A stretch of 54,736 bases of DNA, from positions 1-54,736 of the forward strand of contig NZ_LIUQ01000044.1 of NCBI RefSeq assembly GCF_001276715.1, given 5' to 3'. This stretch comes from Planktothricoides sp. SR001. GTDB taxonomy: Bacteria; Cyanobacteriota; Cyanobacteriia; Cyanobacteriales; Laspinemataceae. The position numbers and the translations under genes are program-made. Positions 27,238 to 35,994 of this stretch are shown here, in pieces; positions within the stretch are counted from its first letter, which is position 1, and every line of letters begins with the position of its first letter. The notes under the pieces are model-generated. The model worked only from the letters and a program-made list of their open reading frames with translations, was not told the DNA's origin and made no database searches.

Positions 27238-27517
27238 TGGGGTAGGGAAATCTGGCGACTTAAAATAGCAATGGCATAATTCATCTCGGCTTCACGAGTT
27301 TTCAGTCTTTTCAAAGCTAAGTTAACCCATGTAATCGGGTCAGGATGTAAAGATATCCGGCCTTTTTCTGCTAAAATCAATGTTTCCCAAATGCTAATTG
27401 GACTCAGCCAAAGTTCAGTATTAGGATCGGCAATTGCAGTTTGAAGTTGGCTTGATAAGCGTTGGTCTCCCAGTAAATACCACAGCCAAATGTGGGTATA
27501 TCTAGCAGCAGTTTCAT
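27192..27517 (-). pseudogene. Broken vapC-like PIN-domain toxin
   Basis: The ATG (27517) overlaps the antitoxin stop as ATGA. It reads MKLLLD and then a two-base insertion (GATAT for GAT) shifts the frame. Beyond it the proper frame reads HIWLWYLLGDQRLSS ... LWLSPISIWETLILAEKGRI ... LPHQDPADRFIVATA, a typical PIN domain with the DPADRFI motif. The 3' end is also missing: after ATAIF it runs into a foreign STAND-gene fragment. Two independent lesions make it non-functional. Confidence 0.82.
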
Positions 27518-27744
27518 TCTAACACCTTCCAGGGCTGAGGCTCTGGAGTAATTATATCTCCTAAAATTTCACCGCTTCCCTTCATTGCCCCAAAAGCGGG
27601 GCGGGGATCTGGGGTAGTAGCGGGATAGATAATCACTAAGGGTTTGCCTTCATGGATGACCGTAATCGGGGTTTTAGTCCGTTCGACTTCTATAAATAGA
27701 TTCTGGAGAATTTGGGGCAGTTCATGGGTTGTAATTTCTGTCAT
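27514..27744 (-). CDS. Phd/YefM-type antitoxin
   Basis: 76 residues. MTEITTHELPQILQNLFIEV is the Phd-type start, followed by ERTKTPITVIHEGKPLVIIYP, the conserved strand pair (usually G-E-P-V-A-x-L). The C-terminal part with FGAMKGSGEILGDIITP is the toxin-binding tail typical of antitoxins paired with PIN toxins. Its partner is the broken vapC-like gene downstream (ATGA overlap), so the pair cannot now act as an addiction module unless the toxin is supplied elsewhere. Confidence 0.85.
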   Translation of the reverse strand: MTEITTHELPQILQNLFIEVERTKTPITVIHEGKPLVIIYPATTPDPRPAFGAMKGSGEILGDIITPEPQPWKVLE

Positions 27745-27818
27745 TTGTCACCTCCTAAACCGTGAAATAAACCGTGAAAAATCATGTAAATGCCGCATCG
27801 CTTACAGCGGTTTTCTAT

Positions 27819-27947
27819 TAAGTAGGTGGGCAGAAATAAATGCACTACAAACCATATCAGAAGAAAAACTGTCATTCCCGCGAAGGCGGGAATCCAATGA
27901 TTTACGGTAGGGAACGAAAAGTGCAATTAATTATGTTCACCTACTTA
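27819..27947. mobile_element. 129-base MITE, copy 2
   Basis: TAAGTAGGTG to CACCTACTTA, again exactly 129 bases, in opposite orientation to copy 1. Order: GGCAGAAATAAATGCACTAC, a REP-like ATTCCCGCGAAGGCGGGAAT hairpin, then GGGAACGAAAAGTGCAATTA. It is inserted between the phd-like antitoxin gene and the hsdR end, where it is flanked by a HIP1-rich spacer (27955-28046). Confidence 0.9.
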
Positions 27948-28046
27948 AATCTACAATACCGATCGCAGCGATCGCTAATCTGGCCAATTCTCCTTCTCTT
28001 AACACCGTTGCGGACTTATACAGATCCTCGTGAGGGGGGCTCCTCT

Positions 28047-31000
28047 CTAGGGCGCGATCGCCTCAAACTCAACCAACAGGGCCGCCTGTTCTAAAACTAA
28101 TTCAACGGCCAGCGCCTGCATATCTGGGGGATAACCATACTCTCGCAAAAGACGTTTAACCATAACTTTCATTCTCGCCTGCACACTGCTTTTGAGGTTC
28201 CAGTCAATACTGGCATTTTGGCGAATTCTCTGCACTAAAACAATCGCCAGTTCTCGGAGTTTATCTTTTCCCATCACTTCCCTGGCGCTGTTATTTTGGG
28301 CTAAAGCCTCATAAAAGGCGAGTTCGTAGGGTTCCAGTCCCAATTCTTCCCCCCGTTGTTGGGCGGTCTGGGTTTCTTTGGCGATCGCCAGTAACTCCTC
28401 AAGTACCTCTGCAACGCCGATCGCTTGGTTCTGATAGCGGCGTAGGGCTTCCTCCAGCATGGCCCAGAGGTGACGACTCTGGACTAATTGGGTGCGACTT
28501 TTTGCCCGGATCTCGTCCTTTAATAACCGCGTCAAGATTTCTACCGCTAGGTTCTGATGTTCCATCCCCCGCACTTCGGCCATGAATTCATCGGAGGTAA
28601 TCGAAACATGGGAGTTTTTGATGCCTGCTTCGTCTAGGATGTTCACCACCGCATCGGACACTAACGCCTGATCCACTACCTGACGAATAGCCATCTCGAT
28701 CTCCCCATTGCTCAATCCGCCGTTGCGAGATTCCAGTTTTTTCAGACTCCCTTGGATAGCTTGGAAAAAGGACACCGCCTCAGCCCGACTCAAGGCTTCA
28801 GGATGGGGAACCGCGAGAGAATAGGCTTTAGAGAGGGCGAGGACTGCATCTTGAAAGCGGCTTTTTCGGCTAGGGTGGGCGATGTAGTTGGTGGCGGTTT
28901 TGAGCAGGTTTAGTTTTGCTCTCGTGTCGGCGGTGTAATAACTTTGGTAGTCACAATCTGCCATAATCTGCTCGACCACCTCCAGTTTAGCCAGAAACAC
29001 CGCTAAGGCTTGGTCTTGGTCGAGGGTGAGGCTACCCTTGCCGCCACTTTGAGAGTAAAAGGCCAGGGCTTCTTTCAAATAGGCGGCTAAACCCAGGTAG
29101 TCTACAATCAAGCCCCCGGTTTTCTCAAAGTAGACTCGGTTAATCCGTGCGATCGCCTGCATGAGATTATGACCTTTGAGGGGTTTGTCAATATACAGGG
29201 TATGGAGCCCAGGCGCATCAAACCCCGTTAGCCACATATCGCAGACGATCGCTAACTCTAGGCCGTCCTCCGGGTCTTTCAGCCGTTGAGCCAGAATTTG
29301 CCGTTGGGTTTTGGTGGTATGGTGGCGGACGAGGGAGGCTTCATCGGCAGCAGCAGCGGTCATCACGACTTTAATTTTTCCCCCTTTGAGCGCGTCATCA
29401 TGCCACTGGGGACGGAGTTTGACGATCTGTTCATAGAGATTAGCTGCGATCGCGCGACTCATCGTAACAATCATCCCTTTTCCTCGGTTGGCGGTTTGCC
29501 GTTGCTCAAAGTGGGTGACAATATCTTGGGCAATGATCGCGAGGCGTTGGGTAGAACCTACAATGGCATCCAGTTGAGTCTGTTTGGCCTTGGCTTTTTG
29601 GGTCTGGTCTAGGTCTTCAAAGGCTAAGTCTTCCTCCAGTTCATCGAGGAGTTGGCGGCCCGTTTCGTCTAAATCTACTTTCACCAGGCGGCTTTCATAG
29701 TAAATGGGAACCGTGGCCCCATCTTCCACCGCACGGGCGATATCGTAGATGTCGATATAGTCGCCGAAGATAGCGGGGGTGTTTTTATCCCCTTGTTCAA
29801 TGGGAGTTCCCGTAAAGCCCACAAAAGTAGCATTAGGCAGGGCATCGCGGATATATTTAGCAAAGCCGTATTTGGTCTGTTTGCCGATTTCGTTTCCTGC
29901 TGCATCTTTGAGGGTGACTTGTCGGGCTCTGAAACCGTATTGGCTGCGGTGGGCTTCATCCGCAAGGACAACAATATTAGAACGGTTGCTAATTTGAGGA
30001 TAGAGGGTTTCGTTGTTTTCCGGGGCGAATTTCTGAACCGTGGTAAAGACAATCCCCCCCGACCCCACATTCAGGAGTTCTCGCACTTGGGCGCGGTTGT
30101 TGGCCTGTTGGGGGTCTTGGCGCAGGAGTTGGCGGCATCCGGCGAAGGTATCAAACAGTTGGTCGTCTAGGTCGTTGCGATCGGTGAGAATAACCAGGGT
30201 GGGGTTATCGAGACTCAGGACTAATTTTCCTGCTAAAAAGACCATCGACAGGGATTTTCCGCTTCCTTGGGTATGCCAGAGAACGCCGCCTTTGCGATTT
30301 TTGGGGTCAGAGGCCGCCCGGTGGACGGAATCCAGGGCTTTATTGACGGCTTCATACTGGTGATAGGCGGCTATTTTTTTTATCGTTTGCACCCGGACAA
30401 TTTCGGTTTCTGGGTTGATGGTTTTGGTTTGTTCAAAAACCGTAAAGTGGCGGATCAGGTCTAGGAGGGTGGCGGGGTTGAGAACTCGTTTAATCAGGGT
30501 TTCCAGTTCGTTTTCTGGGGAGTTGGGGTGGTCGGGGTCTTTCCAAGGGAGAAAGCGGTTATAGTCGGCGGAGAGGGACCCCAGGCGGGCGGTGAGGCCG
30601 TCGGAGATGATCAGCAGGGCGTTGTAGGTGAAGAGGTTGGGGATTTCTTGTTTATAGGTTTGCAGTTGGTTAAAGGCACTTTTAACGGTAGCTTGGGGGT
30701 CGGCGGCGTTTTTGAGTTCAATCACTACTAGGGGCAGGCCGTTAATAAATAGGACGATATCCGGGCGGCGTGTGTGGTTGTTTTCGCTGACGGTGAATTG
30801 GTTAACGGCGAGAAATTCGTTATTTTCTGGGTGTTTCCAGTCGATGACTTGCAGGGGTTCGCCTCTGGTTTCTCCCTCTTGTTGGAATTCTACGGTGATG
30901 CCTTCGGTGAGGTATTGGTGGCAGGTTTGGTTATTGTTGAGGAGGTCGGGGGTAGCGATGTTGAGGAGTTGTGTTAGGGCTTGTTGTTGGCTATCGGCGG

Positions 31001-31187
31001 GAATGTGGGGGTTTAAACGGTGGATAGCCTTTTTCAGTCGGGCGATCGGGACAACTTGATTAAAATTTTCCCGTTCTGAGTGGGGGCCATTGGGTTGGAT
31101 ATCGTAGCCGTTGCGGTAGTCGTAACCCAAGGTGGTTAAGTGTTCGAGGGCATTTTGTTCTATAGAGTCTTCGCTAAGGTATGACAT
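28047..31187 (-). CDS. hsdR: Type I restriction enzyme, HsdR (restriction and translocation) subunit
   Basis: 1046 residues. The N-terminal nuclease domain has RPDIVLFINGLPLVVIELKN, a PD...ExK active site. The SF2 motor follows: Walker A HTQGSGKSLSMVF, DEAH box VVLADEAHRSQYG, motif III VGFTGTPIEQGDKNT and the late motifs DMWLTGFDAPGLHTLYIDKP and LMQAIARINRVY. In the HsdR2M2S complex it translocates DNA with ATP and cuts at a distance from unmethylated sites. The reading frame is intact. It is the last gene of the operon, separated from hsdS by 532 bases filled with repeats, so it may be transcribed separately. Confidence 0.97.
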   Translation of the reverse strand: MSYLSEDSIEQNALEHLTTLGYDYRNGYDIQPNGPHSERENFNQVVPIARLKKAIHRLNPHIPADSQQQALTQLLNIATPDLLNNNQTCHQYLTEGITVEFQQEGETRGEPLQVIDWKHPENNEFLAVNQFTVSENNHTRRPDIVLFINGLPLVVIELKNAADPQATVKSAFNQLQTYKQEIPNLFTYNALLIISDGLTARLGSLSADYNRFLPWKDPDHPNSPENELETLIKRVLNPATLLDLIRHFTVFEQTKTINPETEIVRVQTIKKIAAYHQYEAVNKALDSVHRAASDPKNRKGGVLWHTQGSGKSLSMVFLAGKLVLSLDNPTLVILTDRNDLDDQLFDTFAGCRQLLRQDPQQANNRAQVRELLNVGSGGIVFTTVQKFAPENNETLYPQISNRSNIVVLADEAHRSQYGFRARQVTLKDAAGNEIGKQTKYGFAKYIRDALPNATFVGFTGTPIEQGDKNTPAIFGDYIDIYDIARAVEDGATVPIYYESRLVKVDLDETGRQLLDELEEDLAFEDLDQTQKAKAKQTQLDAIVGSTQRLAIIAQDIVTHFEQRQTANRGKGMIVTMSRAIAANLYEQIVKLRPQWHDDALKGGKIKVVMTAAAADEASLVRHHTTKTQRQILAQRLKDPEDGLELAIVCDMWLTGFDAPGLHTLYIDKPLKGHNLMQAIARINRVYFEKTGGLIVDYLGLAAYLKEALAFYSQSGGKGSLTLDQDQALAVFLAKLEVVEQIMADCDYQSYYTADTRAKLNLLKTATNYIAHPSRKSRFQDAVLALSKAYSLAVPHPEALSRAEAVSFFQAIQGSLKKLESRNGGLSNGEIEMAIRQVVDQALVSDAVVNILDEAGIKNSHVSITSDEFMAEVRGMEHQNLAVEILTRLLKDEIRAKSRTQLVQSRHLWAMLEEALRRYQNQAIGVAEVLEELLAIAKETQTAQQRGEELGLEPYELAFYEALAQNNSAREVMGKDKLRELAIVLVQRIRQNASIDWNLKSSVQARMKVMVKRLLREYGYPPDMQALAVELVLEQAALLVEFEAIAP

Positions 31188-31411
31188 CGCTTTGGAAAAA
31201 CTAGGTTTGTTGTTGCGCTTGAGTGCATTGGGTGTAAAACCCCAACTTCACTATAAACGAGATGAAAATGTTTGTCGGGTCAGCATTGGGATTCATGCCA
31301 TAAACCCCAAAATTGTAGGGGCGTATTGCATACGCCCAAAAGGTTTGTCGGGTGGGTTAGGGCTTAAATTAACTCCGAAAAACCCTAACTTATTTTCTCT
31401 GATGCAATCTA
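31188..31411. other. Spacer between hsdR start and the third MITE
   Basis: No gene. It holds a GGGCGTATTGCATACGCCC palindrome at 31318-31336 and two CCCAA-type repeats. A promoter for hsdR should lie here if it is not read from hsdM. Confidence 0.5.
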
Positions 31412-31713
31412 ATTAGGTGGCCAGAAATAAATGCACCACAGACCCCATTAGAGGAGCAGAGGAGCAGAGGCGCAGAGGAGCAGAGGAGAGAGTGAATAGT
31501 GAATAGTGAATAGTGATATTTTTTCAACTTGTAGGGGCGAATGGCCATTCGCCCCTACGACTTTTGTACGGGCGAATGGCCATTCGCCCCTACGACTTCT
31601 CCCCTGCACCCCTGCACCCCTGCACCTCTGCACCTCTGCTCCTTCCTACACGCGGGAATCCAAGGATTTATGGTGGGGAACGAAAAGTGCAATTAATTAT
31701 GTTCACCTACTTA
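31412..31713. mobile_element. Third copy of the MITE, interrupted by nested repeats
   Basis: The left end (TTAGGTGGCCAGAAATAAAT) matches the left end of copy 2 and the right end (GGGAACGAAAAGTGCAATTA ... CACCTACTTA) matches its right end. Instead of 129 bases the element spans 302, because the REP-like centre is replaced by GAGGAGCAGAGG-type repeats, two long palindromes and a CTGCACCCCTGCACC tract. Its right end is seven bases from the hsdS stop. Confidence 0.85.
31531..31592. repeat. Two long palindromes with core GGGCGAATGGCCATTCGCCC
   Basis: 31531-31558 is a perfect 28-base palindrome that starts with GTAGGGGCGAATGG; 31566-31592 is a near-copy that starts GTACGGGCGAATGG. They lie inside the third MITE copy. 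Confidence 0.9.
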
Positions 31714-31719
31714 AAAATA

Positions 31720-32949
31720 TTATTCGGGGATTCGGAGTTTTCCACTCATCAGTTCAGGGAGGAGGGTGTCGCGGGTTTTGGTTAGGGTTTGAATTTGGTT
31801 TTCATTGAGAAAATTTTTTCTATCTATAGGTGAAACAATATCTTCAAACGCTTGGATAATTTCTGTATTTGGTATTATTGATTTAAGCTCATTAAAGCTT
31901 GTTTTATTCACTGATCCAAAGACAGTTCCTTCAGATTCAAATACATCAAAAAACTTTTTAAATGACTTTAATTTATAAAGACAATAGGACTGATGATTAC
32001 TACTAACAGCAGACAAACCCCGACCAATACAACATTTTTCAAAAGCAACATTAATATCACCCACTGGAGCGCGTACACTTACTAAAACATCAAATTTGTT
32101 AGCAATTCTTTTAGGTTCAGTTGTAAAAAGCCGTATTGTTGGAAACCTGAAACCAAAATCTGTTCGACCTTGGAAGAAAATCAATCCTTCTCCATTCTGA
32201 TTATAACTTGAACCGACAGGAGATTGACCCATTAATATATTAAATTCATCCCCCAACTTACCGACGCGCCAACCTGCGGGGATTGCGCCTAACTCGGAAG
32301 GCTGCATCGCCCCACCGGAGGAGCGATAGGGTTGGCCGTTTTCGTTGGGAAACTCAAAGTCAATAAACCAATGCTTAAATAGCGTCTGCGCGATTTTTTC
32401 TAAGGTTTCGTTTTGTTTTCTGAGGTTTTCGATTTTATCATCTAGACAGGATAAAACGGCAGCTATTCGTTTTTGTTCTTCCCAGCTAGGCAGCACAATT
32501 TTAAGCCTTCCTAGCATTTCATTATTTAAACTTGCCCTGGTTGAGGCAGAGGACAGCGCCGTTACTTCAGCCCTAAATTTAGGCGAGCGAAAATAATAAC
32601 CTGCATATTCAGGAACAATCTCAAATTTTCCATTAGGTCTTAATCGCTTAGTAAAACCATTAAATGTTGCATTTTCATAATCTTTTAATGCAACACAACT
32701 CATCCCTAACTCTTTTACTGTTTCACTCGTTCGTGTCAGAAAAACATCGCCCCGCTTTACTGAGCATCTATGTCTTTCTTTATCACTAGATTCGACAAGT
32801 TCGAGCAAGTTTTTAGGGACAAAAAAGTTATCAAAAACTGTCTTGAAGGATAAAAAAGGAAATCCAGACCCAAAATCTTGAGCAGGTTTTGATAAACCAG
32901 AGCAAATATCAAAAGCTTGATTCAGATAGACTTCCTTCCACTCACTCAT
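31720..32949 (-). CDS. hsdS: Type I restriction enzyme, HsdS (specificity) subunit
   Basis: 409 residues with the usual two target-recognition domains, each followed by a conserved helix. The first half (EWKEVYLNQAFDICSGLSKP ... PSWEEQKRIAAVLSCLDDKIENLRKQ) ends in the long central spacer helix; the second (GAIPAGWRVGKLGDEFNILM ... PNTEIIQAFEDIVSPIDRK) ends in LTKTRDTLLPELMSGKLRI, the standard C-terminus. HsdS reads the split DNA target and holds two HsdM copies. The frame is intact. In this operon it follows xisI by about 70 bases. Confidence 0.95.
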   Translation of the reverse strand: MSEWKEVYLNQAFDICSGLSKPAQDFGSGFPFLSFKTVFDNFFVPKNLLELVESSDKERHRCSVKRGDVFLTRTSETVKELGMSCVALKDYENATFNGFTKRLRPNGKFEIVPEYAGYYFRSPKFRAEVTALSSASTRASLNNEMLGRLKIVLPSWEEQKRIAAVLSCLDDKIENLRKQNETLEKIAQTLFKHWFIDFEFPNENGQPYRSSGGAMQPSELGAIPAGWRVGKLGDEFNILMGQSPVGSSYNQNGEGLIFFQGRTDFGFRFPTIRLFTTEPKRIANKFDVLVSVRAPVGDINVAFEKCCIGRGLSAVSSNHQSYCLYKLKSFKKFFDVFESEGTVFGSVNKTSFNELKSIIPNTEIIQAFEDIVSPIDRKNFLNENQIQTLTKTRDTLLPELMSGKLRIPE

Positions 32950-33018
32950 AACTCAAACTCCACCTTACAAAAAAGAACCCAACCATCTAAACCCTCAAAC
33001 GCTGATTATCCCACAGAT

Positions 33019-33354
33019 TTAACCCACCGCAAACCCCGTATAAGGTCGTACCTCTGGAGGATGAAACCCCAAAACAATTTTCTCTGGGGGAATTCCTGCT
33101 CGTAACAAATCATCCGCTATCCCATCCTCTAAACCGTCCTCATGAATCCAAACTTTATCCCCCACAACCTCCAAATGAACAATACAACCATGAATCCTAG
33201 TTCCTCGTTCCCATCCCCAAGTCATAAAAAAATAGTGAGTTTTATCATCACTCACAATCAAACGACGTTGAACTTCCCCGAAACGATAGGGAAGGTCTGC
33301 ATATTCCTTTAAAATTGGATAAATAATCGAATAATATTGAGCTATTGTATCCAT
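33019..33354 (-). CDS. xisI: XisI-like protein
   Basis: 111 residues with the family pattern: YYSIIYPILKEYADLPYRFG, HYFFMTWGWERGTRIHGCIVH, KVWIHEDGLEDGIADDLLRAG and the signature end KIVLGFHPPEVRPYTGFAVG. In heterocystous cyanobacteria XisI and XisH are needed, with the recombinase XisF, to excise the fdxN element, but the pair is found far more widely without any xisF. No recombinase gene is visible here. It follows xisH on the same strand (77 bases apart) and lies between hsdM and hsdS. It is intact and near the normal family length. Confidence 0.93.
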   Translation of the reverse strand: MDTIAQYYSIIYPILKEYADLPYRFGEVQRRLIVSDDKTHYFFMTWGWERGTRIHGCIVHLEVVGDKVWIHEDGLEDGIADDLLRAGIPPEKIVLGFHPPEVRPYTGFAVG

Positions 33355-33431
33355 TCCAAAATCACCTCTCTTTTCTCGTCAAACACCAACAACTTAACAA
33401 GATTTCGTCGCAAAAGTAACCGCCCAATAGG

Positions 33432-33758
33432 TTACTCAAAAATATCTTCATAAGCTGATTTTTTTATCGCCAGATAGAGCATTCTATTCTCTTGCTTGTC
33501 CATCATAATCTCATCATAAAGAATATATTGTCCCAGGGCTTTTTCCAGATCGTCAATCCGCGATTTACCGATAAAACTTTTAATTGTTACAGCAATTTTT
33601 TGATGATCTTTCTCCGCCGTAATTAACTTCTCTGCCCCTAAATCTACAAATAAATCTCTTTTGCCAATCGACAAAATCAAAGGATCATCAGTAATAGTCC
33701 ACCCTTCCTTAATTAAAGCATTTCTCACCGCATCATGGTAAATATCCTTAGCAGGCAT
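33432..33758 (-). CDS. xisH: XisH-like protein lacking the expected catalytic glutamate
   Basis: 108 residues. [20 protein letters not shown] is the normal family start; KRDLFVDLGAEKLITAEKD and KIAVTIKSFIGKSRIDDLEK cover the nuclease-like core, and ALGQYILY...ENRMLYLAI closes it. The family usually reads AVEIKSF, a PD-(D/E)xK-type E-x-K, and here it is AVTIKSF, so the glutamate is replaced by threonine (ACA codon). If the fold is a nuclease, this copy is probably inactive. The ATG overlaps the last base of the hsdM stop (TAATG), so it is translationally coupled to hsdM. Confidence 0.9.
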   Translation of the reverse strand: MPAKDIYHDAVRNALIKEGWTITDDPLILSIGKRDLFVDLGAEKLITAEKDHQKIAVTIKSFIGKSRIDDLEKALGQYILYDEIMMDKQENRMLYLAIKKSAYEDIFE

Positions 33759-35374
33759 TAATCCCCCTCCTCAATTTTAAACCCCACCTTTGCCAACTGC
33801 CGCTTAATTTCCTCATCCAAAATTGCCCCCTCCCGCATTTGTTCCCCTAACTCTTGGGTTAACTCTGCCATCTGCTCCTCAAACAGAATCCCATCGTCCT
33901 CCTCATCAGGAATCCCCACATAACGCCCCGGAGTTAAAACAAAATTGTGCTTTTCAATCTCTGCCAACTTTGCCGACTTACAAAATCCCTTAATATCGTG
34001 ATATTTGCCCCCCTTCCGTTTCCATTGATGATAAGTCTCGGCAACCTTAGCGATATCTTCATCGGAAAACGCCCGATTGCGGCGATTCACCATATACCCC
34101 AACTCCGAGGCATCGATAAATAAAACCTCTCCCCGACGTTCCCGGTTTCGATTGCCGTTTTTGCGACGACTCAGCAACCACAAACAGGCCGGAATCCCCG
34201 TATTAAAAAATAACTGGGTGGGTAACATAACAATACAATCCACTAAATCCGCCTCTACAATAGCGCGGCGAATTTCCCCCTCTCCTCCCGTATTAGAAGA
34301 TAAGGACCCATTGGACAAAACAAACCCCGCGCTGCCTGTCGGTGCCAAATGATAAATAAAATGCTGTACCCAAGCAAAATTAGCATTTCCTTCTGGGGGA
34401 ACTCCATACTGCCAGCGTCCATCTTTCCGCAACAGTTCCCCACTCCAATCACTATCATTAAAAGGCGGATTCGCTAAGATAAAATCAGCCTTTAAATCTG
34501 GGTGAGCATCATTGAGAAAAGACCCCTCCCCATTCCATTTAATCTGAGAGGTATCAATTCCCCGAATGGCTAAATTCATCTTACACAGTCGCCAAGTCGT
34601 CTCGTTGCTCTCCTGGCCGTAAATGGAGATATTATCCATTCGGCCTCGATGGTGCTGGACAAATTTTTCACTCCAGACGAACATTCCCCCAGACCCACAG
34701 CAAGGGTCAAACACCCGCCCCTCGTAAGGTTCGACCATCTCCACCAATAATTTCACAATACTTTCTGGGGTGTAAAACTGTCCCCCTTTCTTCCCTTCTG
34801 CGAGGGCAAATTCTCCCAGGAAATATTCATAAACGCGGCCTAATATGTCCCCTTGGCTGAGTTTTTGCGCGTTTTGGTCTAAGTCTAGGTTCAGTTGTTC
34901 GGGGGTGGCTTTGTTGTCCCTGACTAATTTAGCACTACCGATGAGGTCGATTAATCCCCCCAAGGAACTTTTATCCAGTTTCTGCTGGGCGTAGACTTTG
35001 GGTAAAATCCCTTTCAGGTGGGGGTTTTCCTGTTCAATGGCGGTCATTGCGTCATCAACTAACTTGCCGATATTCGGCTGTTTTCCCTGAGCTTGGAGAA
35101 AGAACCAACGGGCCTTTAATGGCACAAAGAATACATTCTCGGCGAGATACTCGTCTTTGTCTTCCGGATCCGCGCCTTGATACTCTCCCTCCCCTAAAAT
35201 GAGTTTGTGATGCAGCACTTCAAAGGCATCCGAGATATATTTCAGGAAAATTAAGCCCAGAACAATATGCTTGTACTCTGCCGCGTCCATGTTTTTGCGG
35301 AGTTTGTCGGCAGACTTCCAGAGCTTTTGTTCTAAGGTTTCGTTGGTTTTGGGTTGAGATTGTTTTTTCGGCAT
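33758..35374 (-). CDS. hsdM: Type I restriction enzyme, HsdM (methyltransferase) subunit
   Basis: 538 residues. The N-terminal helical domain ([34 protein letters not shown]) is typical. Catalytic motifs: [18 protein letters not shown] (SAM binding) and [14 protein letters not shown] (NPPF, N6-adenine methylation). It continues with [20 protein letters not shown] and the usual C-terminal helices. With HsdS it methylates the host sites and protects them from HsdR. It is first in the minus-strand operon hsdM-xisH-xisI-hsdS-(hsdR). The frame is intact. Confidence 0.97.
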   Translation of the reverse strand: MPKKQSQPKTNETLEQKLWKSADKLRKNMDAAEYKHIVLGLIFLKYISDAFEVLHHKLILGEGEYQGADPEDKDEYLAENVFFVPLKARWFFLQAQGKQPNIGKLVDDAMTAIEQENPHLKGILPKVYAQQKLDKSSLGGLIDLIGSAKLVRDNKATPEQLNLDLDQNAQKLSQGDILGRVYEYFLGEFALAEGKKGGQFYTPESIVKLLVEMVEPYEGRVFDPCCGSGGMFVWSEKFVQHHRGRMDNISIYGQESNETTWRLCKMNLAIRGIDTSQIKWNGEGSFLNDAHPDLKADFILANPPFNDSDWSGELLRKDGRWQYGVPPEGNANFAWVQHFIYHLAPTGSAGFVLSNGSLSSNTGGEGEIRRAIVEADLVDCIVMLPTQLFFNTGIPACLWLLSRRKNGNRNRERRGEVLFIDASELGYMVNRRNRAFSDEDIAKVAETYHQWKRKGGKYHDIKGFCKSAKLAEIEKHNFVLTPGRYVGIPDEEDDGILFEEQMAELTQELGEQMREGAILDEEIKRQLAKVGFKIEEGD

Positions 35375-35766
35375 CTTTTAGACGATCGCAAGGACAAAAG
35401 GCTGTAGTGAACCCTGAATAAAGGGAATTAACGGCAATATTTCCGCCTGTGGGAATCTTAACATTGCCGTAGCTGCCTTGATCAACTACCTAATTGATAA
35501 TTGATAATTGATAATTAATAATTAATAATTGATAATTGATAATTGATTTACCCTACACCCTACACCCTACACCCCAAAAGCCCCACACTTCCCACACTTC
35601 GATGGCGGCTTCCCACACTTCCCACACCCCCACACCCCCACACCCCACACCCTACACCCTACACCCTACACCCTACACCCTACACCCTACACCCCAAAAG
35701 CCCCCCCTGCTCCCCTTTGCCCGGTTAGTTATAATACACAAATCCTGACTAGCTGTCACCGGGACT
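35375..35766. repeat. Tandem repeats upstream of hsdM
   Basis: TTGATAATTGATAATTAATA-type 7-base repeats at about 35489-35547, then CCCTACACCCTACACCC repeats at 35550-35575 and again 35640-35695, with CCCACACTT repeats in between. No gene is supported. The hsdM promoter should lie between 35375 and 35490. Confidence 0.85.
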
Positions 35767-35994
35767 ATGGTTCAAACTTCTATCCCCCCTTATATCCTTT
35801 ATCCCGACTCCGATGGTAAGCCGATCGCGGAAAATACCCTCCAGTATCGCTTAATTGTGCGTTTAGTCACCAATCTGAAACAACTCCTGCAACAACAAGT
35901 TGCTTTTTTTGCTGAACGAGATAAAGCCCAAGAAGAACGCGATCGGGCTTTCGCCAAATTGCGGGAACTGGGAATTGATCCAGAAACCCTTTAA
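35767..35994 (+). CDS. Small protein resembling the two ends of a Uma2-type protein
   Basis: 75 residues. The start MVQTSIPPYILYPDSDGKPI then AENTLQYRLIV resembles the N-terminus of Uma2-family (putative nuclease) proteins common in cyanobacteria; the end AQEERDRAFAKLRELGIDPE resembles their C-terminal coiled-coil tail. The nuclease domain between them is absent. It could be a deletion derivative or a genuine small regulator. A normal start, intact frame and HIP1-rich codon context suggest it is still expressed. Confidence 0.6.
   Translation: MVQTSIPPYILYPDSDGKPIAENTLQYRLIVRLVTNLKQLLQQQVAFFAERDKAQEERDRAFAKLRELGIDPETL

Noticed and set aside
29286-31059. Several plus-strand frames of 65-125 codons
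   Set aside because: All are antisense to hsdR, whose motifs are unmistakable.
33019-33758. xisH/xisI as evidence of an excisable element around this locus
   Set aside because: No xisF-type recombinase gene and no direct-repeat attachment sites were seen around the pair.
35489-35700. Possible CRISPR-like array upstream of hsdM
   Set aside because: The repeats are 7-base tandem units (TTGATAA, CCCTACA) with no spacers, so it is simple sequence, not CRISPR.
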